Assembly (NCBI GenBank): GCA_002699025.1
Contig: PABA01000233.1
Location: 1 to 51,773 of the forward strand
Direction of reading: 5' to 3'
From: Sandaracinus sp.
Lineage (GTDB): Bacteria > Myxococcota_A > Polyangia > Polyangiales > Houyiibacteriaceae
Length of the DNA stretch: 51,773 nucleotides
Shown: piece after piece, positions 48,669-51,773 of the stretch
Layout: the number at the start of each line of letters is the position of its first letter
Numbering within the stretch: position 1 is the stretch's first letter
Notes under the pieces: generated by a model
Seen by the model: the letters and a program-made list of their open reading frames with translations, nothing else
The model's database searches: none
Told to the model about the DNA's origin: nothing
Translations under genes and position numbers: made by a program

Positions 48669-48923
48669 CGCGTTTCGGGGCTCCCTGACGGGCCTGGAGC
48701 GCCACCGGACACGCCGGACGCACGCGGGCCCGAGGCGGAGCAGAGCCCCCTGTCCCGGCCCACGGATGTCTCCCGGATCGCTCGGTCCGTCGCCCGGCCC
48801 GGGATTCCCCCGCGCGAGGCTCGCAACGCTGCGTTGCGCGTACGCGACGGCTCTGCCCTCACTCCGAGTGCGGAAAGACCGGGTAAGTCTCGGAGATGAC
48901 GACGCTTTCACCCCGCGGCGACG

Positions 48924-48958
48924 ACACAAATATATCAATCGATATGTTTTATTCGTGT
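48924..48958. promoter_or_regulatory. AT-rich imperfect palindrome
   Basis: ACACAAAT (48924-48931) and ATTCGTGT (48951-48958) are inverted with one mismatch, flanking TATATCAATCGATATGTTT. About three quarters of the 35 bases are A or T, in a genome where most stretches are over 70% GC. It lies roughly 90 bp upstream of the sigma-factor promoter. Confidence 0.5.
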
Positions 48959-49028
48959 GAACCCGATCGTGGAAAGCCCAATGGTTTCGGCTCGAACGGT
49001 CCGGCGCCCCTTGTCGTTCCAGAACACT

Positions 49029-49085
49029 CGGTCTAGAAACCCGGTTGACGCAGGGGGGGCGCGGGCGTAGAAACGTTCTAGACCG
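49029..49085 (+). promoter_or_regulatory. Candidate promoter with flanking TAGAAAC/CGGTCTAGAA operator
   Basis: TTGACG (49045-49050) and TAGAAA (49068-49073) are separated by 17 bp, a good sigma-70-type promoter pointing at the sigma-factor gene (ATG 49120). CGGTCTAGAA (49029-49038) and its exact reverse complement TTCTAGACCG (49076-49085) flank it. TAGAAAC is also repeated directly (49034 and 49068), and TAGAA-ACG-TTCTA (49068-49080) is a small palindrome over the -10. This looks like an operator overlapping a promoter. Confidence 0.6.
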
Positions 49086-49119
49086 ATTGGTCCAAAACGC
49101 CTCGACCCGAAGGGCTGCC

Positions 49120-49644
49120 ATGACCACCGCCACCGCCACCGCCACCCCCGCCACGCTCGACGCCGCGACCATCCGCGAGCTCGAGCCCTCCCTCCTCCGC
49201 TACGCCCGCCAGCGCGTGGGCAAGGACGAGCTGGCCCGCGACCTCGTGCAGGAGACCTGGGTCGCCGCGATGAAGGGCATCTCCTCCTTCGCCGGCCGCT
49301 CGAGCCTGAAGACCTGGCTCGTCAGCATCCTCCGCCGGAAGATCGTGGACATGCACCGCCGGAGCCGCCCGCAGGTGAGCTTCGAGGAGCACCACACGCC
49401 GCCCTTCGAGAGCCCGCGCGAGCGCCTCGACGACCTGGCCGCCGTCGACATGGTGCACAAGGAGCTGGTCCACCTGCCCCGGCGCGAGCGCCAGGCCGTG
49501 CAGCTGGTCGACGTCGAGGGCCTGGACCGCATCGAGGCCGCCGAGCGCATGGGCGTCAACCGGAGCGCGCTCCGCGTCATGCTGCACCGCGGCCGGCACC
49601 GGCTGAAGGCGAAGCTCGAGGCGGCCGACCACGCCATCCGCTGA
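49120..49644 (+). CDS. ECF-like RNA polymerase sigma factor
   Basis: A 174-residue sigma-70 family protein of the ECF type. Region 2 is seen in ARDLVQETWVAAMKGISSF and SSLKTWLVSILRRKIVDMHRR; region 4 in LPRRERQAVQLVDVEGLDRIEAAERMGVNRSALRVMLHRGRHRLKAKL. ATG 49120 is used. There is no anti-sigma factor or zinc-finger gene next to it: the following gene is on the other strand and encodes YjbQ. An unusually structured promoter lies upstream. Its target genes are unknown. Confidence 0.9.
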   Translation: MTTATATATPATLDAATIRELEPSLLRYARQRVGKDELARDLVQETWVAAMKGISSFAGRSSLKTWLVSILRRKIVDMHRRSRPQVSFEEHHTPPFESPRERLDDLAAVDMVHKELVHLPRRERQAVQLVDVEGLDRIEAAERMGVNRSALRVMLHRGRHRLKAKLEAADHAIR

Positions 49645-49690
49645 GGGGCGCGCCGCGGCTCTCGGCCGGGTCTCGCGCTCGGCGGCCTCG

Positions 49691-50101
49691 TCAGCCCTGG
49701 ATCGTGACCGTCACGCGCCGGTGGTGGCGCGCGTGACGGTGCTCCCAGAGGTAGACGCCCTGCCAGGTGCCGAGATCGCAGCGGCCGCCGCTCACGGGGA
49801 TCGTGAGCGAGGTCTGCGTGAGCGCGGTGCGCACGTGCGCCGGCATGTCGTCGGGCCCCTCGGCCGTGTGGACGAAGATCCGGTCGCCGTCCGGCACCAG
49901 GCGCGCGAAGAAGGCGTCGAGGTCGCGCTGCACGTCCGGGTCGGCGTTCTCGTTGATGATCAGCGAGGCGCTCGTGTGGTGCACGAAGACGTGGCAGAGG
50001 CCCGCCTCGATGCCGGCCTCGCGGGCGACGCGCTGCACCTCGCCGGTGATCTCGTAGAGGCCGCGTCCCCCGGTCCGGACCTCGAGCTTCTCCGCGTGCA
50101 T
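49691..50101 (-). CDS. yjbQ: YjbQ family protein (secondary thiamine-phosphate synthase-like)
   Basis: A 136-residue protein of the YjbQ/UPF0047 family (usual length about 140). Conserved motifs are VFVHHTSASLIINENADPDV, HTAEGPDDMPAH, and the C-terminal DLGTWQGVYLWEHR. The family has weak thiamine-phosphate synthase activity in E. coli; its main role is uncertain. ATG 50101 overlaps the upstream stop codon by one base (TGATG), so it is translated together with the hotdog gene. Confidence 0.92.
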   Translation of the reverse strand: MHAEKLEVRTGGRGLYEITGEVQRVAREAGIEAGLCHVFVHHTSASLIINENADPDVQRDLDAFFARLVPDGDRIFVHTAEGPDDMPAHVRTALTQTSLTIPVSGGRCDLGTWQGVYLWEHRHARHHRRVTVTIQG

Positions 50102-50589
50102 CACGCCTCGCTCCCCTCTTCGCCCGTGATGCGCATCCACATCGCGCTCTGATCGCTCTCGTAGACGAGCGTGTCGCCCTGGGTGAAGCGGAAGCGGTAG
50201 CGCGCGAAGCAGCGCTCGGCTCCCTTCCGTTGCTTGGTCGCCTGGCCCTCGAGGATCAGCGGCTCGCCCGGCTCGGCGAGGGCGCGGAAGCGCGCGTCGT
50301 GGATGCGGCCGCCGTAGCCGATCCAGCCATCCGCGTGGCGCAGGTCGAGGACGTAGTAGGCGTGGACGAAGCCCACCATGCCCGTCATGTGCACCATCAG
50401 CCCGCCGCTCACGTGCCGCGGGTGATAGAGCGGGTGGGCGCGCTGCTCGCGGGTGAGCGGCAGCTCGGCGTGGGTGGGCATGCGCACGACGACGCGGCTC
50501 CGGTCGCGGTCGACCTCGAGGAGCTCGTCCAGCAGCAGGCCACCGGGGCCGTAGGGGCAGTCGTCGACGAAGGCGGGGTCGAGCGGCAT
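50101..50589 (-). CDS. Hotdog-fold (FabA/FabZ-like) protein
   Basis: A 162-residue protein. The pattern PYGPGGLLLDELLEVD, then HPLYHPRHVSGGLMVHMTGMVGFVHAYY, then IGYGGRIHDARFRALAEPGEPL, matches the FabZ/FabA-like hotdog fold used by acyl dehydratases and thioesterases. I do not see the exact FabZ catalytic His-Glu pair, so activity is uncertain. It is the first gene of a two-gene unit with yjbQ and is divergent from the potassium channel gene, 93 bp away. Confidence 0.75.
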   Translation of the reverse strand: MPLDPAFVDDCPYGPGGLLLDELLEVDRDRSRVVVRMPTHAELPLTREQRAHPLYHPRHVSGGLMVHMTGMVGFVHAYYVLDLRHADGWIGYGGRIHDARFRALAEPGEPLILEGQATKQRKGAERCFARYRFRFTQGDTLVYESDQSAMWMRITGEEGSEA

Positions 50590-50682
50590 CGCGGGCGCAC
50601 CTTGGCAAAGGCCGCGGCGAGGGCAAGCGCCGGCCGGGGCTGGGGTACCGGTGGGGGTCCACGCGCCCTATGCTCCGCCGCC

Positions 50683-51612
50683 ATGGGCGCCGACCGGACC
50701 CCGTCGAGCTCGAAGAGCAGCGCCCGCTTCATCGGGCGCGATGGGCAGGTCGTAATGATCGAGCGCATCGGGATCGAGCGCGCGCGCTTCAGCGACCTCT
50801 ATCACCGCTTCTTGACGGTCCGCTGGCGCTGGTGGCTGCTCGGCGTGGTGCTCGGCTACGTGCTGCTCAACGCGAGCTTCGCGCTCGCCTACCTCGCGCT
50901 CCCGGAGTGCATCGAGGGCGCGCGGCCCGGCCACTTCGGGGACGCCTTCGCCTTCAGCGTCCAGACCTTCAGCACCATCGGCTACGGCGCCATGTCGCCG
51001 GCGGGCATGTACGCGAACACGATCGTGACCCTCGAGGCGATCGTGGGCCTGCTCTACCAGGCGCTCGTCACGGGCCTCGCCTTCGCGAAGTTCGCCCGGC
51101 CGACGGCGCGGGTGATGTTCACCGACAAGGTCTGCATCACGACGCACGAGGGGAAGCGCGCGCTGATGGTGCGCATGGCGAACGAGCGGGCGAACCAGGT
51201 CGTGGAGGCGACGCTCAGCCTGACGCTCCTCGTGGACACGGTGACCTCCGAGGGCGGGCACATGCGCAAGCTGCGGGAGCTGAAGCTGGTGCGCCCGAGC
51301 ACGCCGGTGTTCTCGCTGAGCTGGACGGCGATCCACCTCATCGACGAGGAGAGCCCGCTCCACGGGGAGACCCGGGAGAGCCTCGAGGCGAAGAGCGCGC
51401 AGCTGCTCGCGACCTTCGTGGGCACGGACGACACGTTCAACCAGGTCGTGCACGCGCGCTCCGCCTGGTCCGTGGACGACTTCGCCTGGGACCACCACTA
51501 CGCCGACATCATCCTCTTCCGTGAGGACGGCGAGCGGGTGGTGGACTACCGGCGCTTCCACCAGCTCGTGCCGGACGACGCCCCGCGCGAGGCGCGGCCG
51601 CGGGCGAGCTGA
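50683..51612 (+). CDS. KirBac-type inward rectifier potassium channel
   Basis: A 309-residue channel subunit. The first membrane helix (WWLLGVVLGYVLLNASFALAYLA) is followed by a pore helix and the selectivity filter TIGYG (98-102), then the second helix (TIVTLEAIVGLLYQALVTGLAFAKF). The conserved FAKFARPTARVMFTDKVCIT leads into a cytoplasmic Ig-like domain of about 160 residues that gates the pore in KirBac proteins, tetramers in the inner membrane. ATG 50683 is in frame with the N-terminal cytoplasmic slide helix. The C-terminus is complete within the window. Confidence 0.93.
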   Translation: MGADRTPSSSKSSARFIGRDGQVVMIERIGIERARFSDLYHRFLTVRWRWWLLGVVLGYVLLNASFALAYLALPECIEGARPGHFGDAFAFSVQTFSTIGYGAMSPAGMYANTIVTLEAIVGLLYQALVTGLAFAKFARPTARVMFTDKVCITTHEGKRALMVRMANERANQVVEATLSLTLLVDTVTSEGGHMRKLRELKLVRPSTPVFSLSWTAIHLIDEESPLHGETRESLEAKSAQLLATFVGTDDTFNQVVHARSAWSVDDFAWDHHYADIILFREDGERVVDYRRFHQLVPDDAPREARPRAS

Positions 51613-51630
51613 GGGCGGGGCGAGCCGAGC

Positions 51631-51751
51631 GCGGGACTCTTCGGGCTCGGTTCGCCCGCGGGCACGGGTCGCGGGGCTTCGTGATGAGCGGGAGGCTCTT
51701 CCGGCTCGTCTTGCCCGCGGGCACGGGCAGGGGCACGGGCAGGGGCACGGG
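51631..51751. repeat. Direct repeat and 12-bp tandem array at the right edge
   Basis: The block 51631-51673 (GCGGGACTCTTCGGGCTCGG onward) is repeated with changes at 51688-51730, and GCACGGGCAGGG follows in about 2.6 copies (51721-51751). TGCCCGCGGGCA (51712-51723) is a perfect palindrome. It continues to the window edge; no gene is seen from 51613 to the end. Confidence 0.65.
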
Positions 51752-51773
51752 TCGCGACGACTGGCGTCGTCGC

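Larger units (their letters stand above)
48615..49119. other. Intergenic region with terminator, AT island and sigma-factor promoter
   Basis: 505 bp without a credible gene. It holds the terminator at 48637-48668, an AT-rich palindrome at 48924-48958 and the promoter/operator at 49029-49085. The stretch between 48670 and 48900 shows nothing I can name. Confidence 0.65.

Overview
The window is very GC-rich (about 70% or more by eye) and reads as a chromosomal segment of a myxobacterium (Myxococcota, most likely a Polyangiales/Sandaracinaceae-type organism). The evidence is the density of lipoproteins with Asp-Ala-Gly-rich linkers after the lipobox, MYXO-CTERM-like Gly-Cys/hydrophobic/Arg tails, an AgmX/PglI-type C-terminal domain, MopE-type Asp-rich metal-binding repeats, Ser/Thr kinases fused to AAA/TPR or PEGA modules, and six-cysteine repeat proteins. 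I recognise 37 protein-coding genes and no rRNA, tRNA, CRISPR array, IS element or prophage.

Layout. 1-846: gene-free, repeat-rich, ending in a perfect 19-bp hairpin just before a kinase-ATPase-TPR regulator (847). 4.5-12.2 kb: DUF4328 membrane protein, secreted zinc-dependent phospholipase C-like protein, NAD-dependent epimerase/reductase, PHB-depolymerase-type esterase lipoprotein, AgmX/PglI-domain lipoprotein overlapping a METTL25-like methyltransferase, and an alpha/beta hydrolase. 12.2-17 kb: Cys-rich lipoprotein with an internal duplication, winged-helix protein, small Cys-rich lipoprotein, porin O/P. 17.2-22.5 kb: YhbH (DUF444) and SpoVR as a tight pair, then a second Ser/Thr kinase with a PEGA domain. 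22.6-24.9 kb: a phasin-like gene with a seven-unit 35-bp repeat at its 3' end, a divergent control region full of TGACGC/GCGTCA boxes, two small ORFs and a LolA homologue. 25.2-30.2 kb: one giant frame that looks like two secreted MopE-repeat proteins joined. 30.7-32.8 kb: lipoprotein and citrate synthase. 33.0-37.3 kb (minus): two membrane proteins with ribosomal L7/L12-like N-terminal domains plus a carotenoid oxygenase. 37.5-44.0 kb: trypsin-like lipoprotein, methyltransferase, GT-C glycosyltransferase-like protein, lipoprotein, cytochrome P450. 44.4-46.8 kb: divergent radical SAM protein and CDP-alcohol phosphatidyltransferase. 47.1-51.6 kb: 15-repeat Cys-rich lipoprotein, ECF-like sigma factor with a conspicuous promoter/operator, coupled YjbQ and hotdog genes, and a KirBac-type potassium channel.

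Much of the content concerns the cell envelope and surface: eleven predicted lipoproteins or MYXO-CTERM proteins, a porin, LolA, phospholipid-headgroup and glycan enzymes. Two large kinases, an orphan sigma factor and the YhbH-SpoVR stress/development pair suggest signalling around them. The most unusual signals are the two-in-one MopE frame, the 35-bp hairpin repeat that includes a stop codon, the TGACGC box cluster, the TAGAAAC inverted repeats around the sigma-factor promoter, and the paired L7/L12-like membrane proteins. All functions are read from motifs and memory of families; no database search was run.
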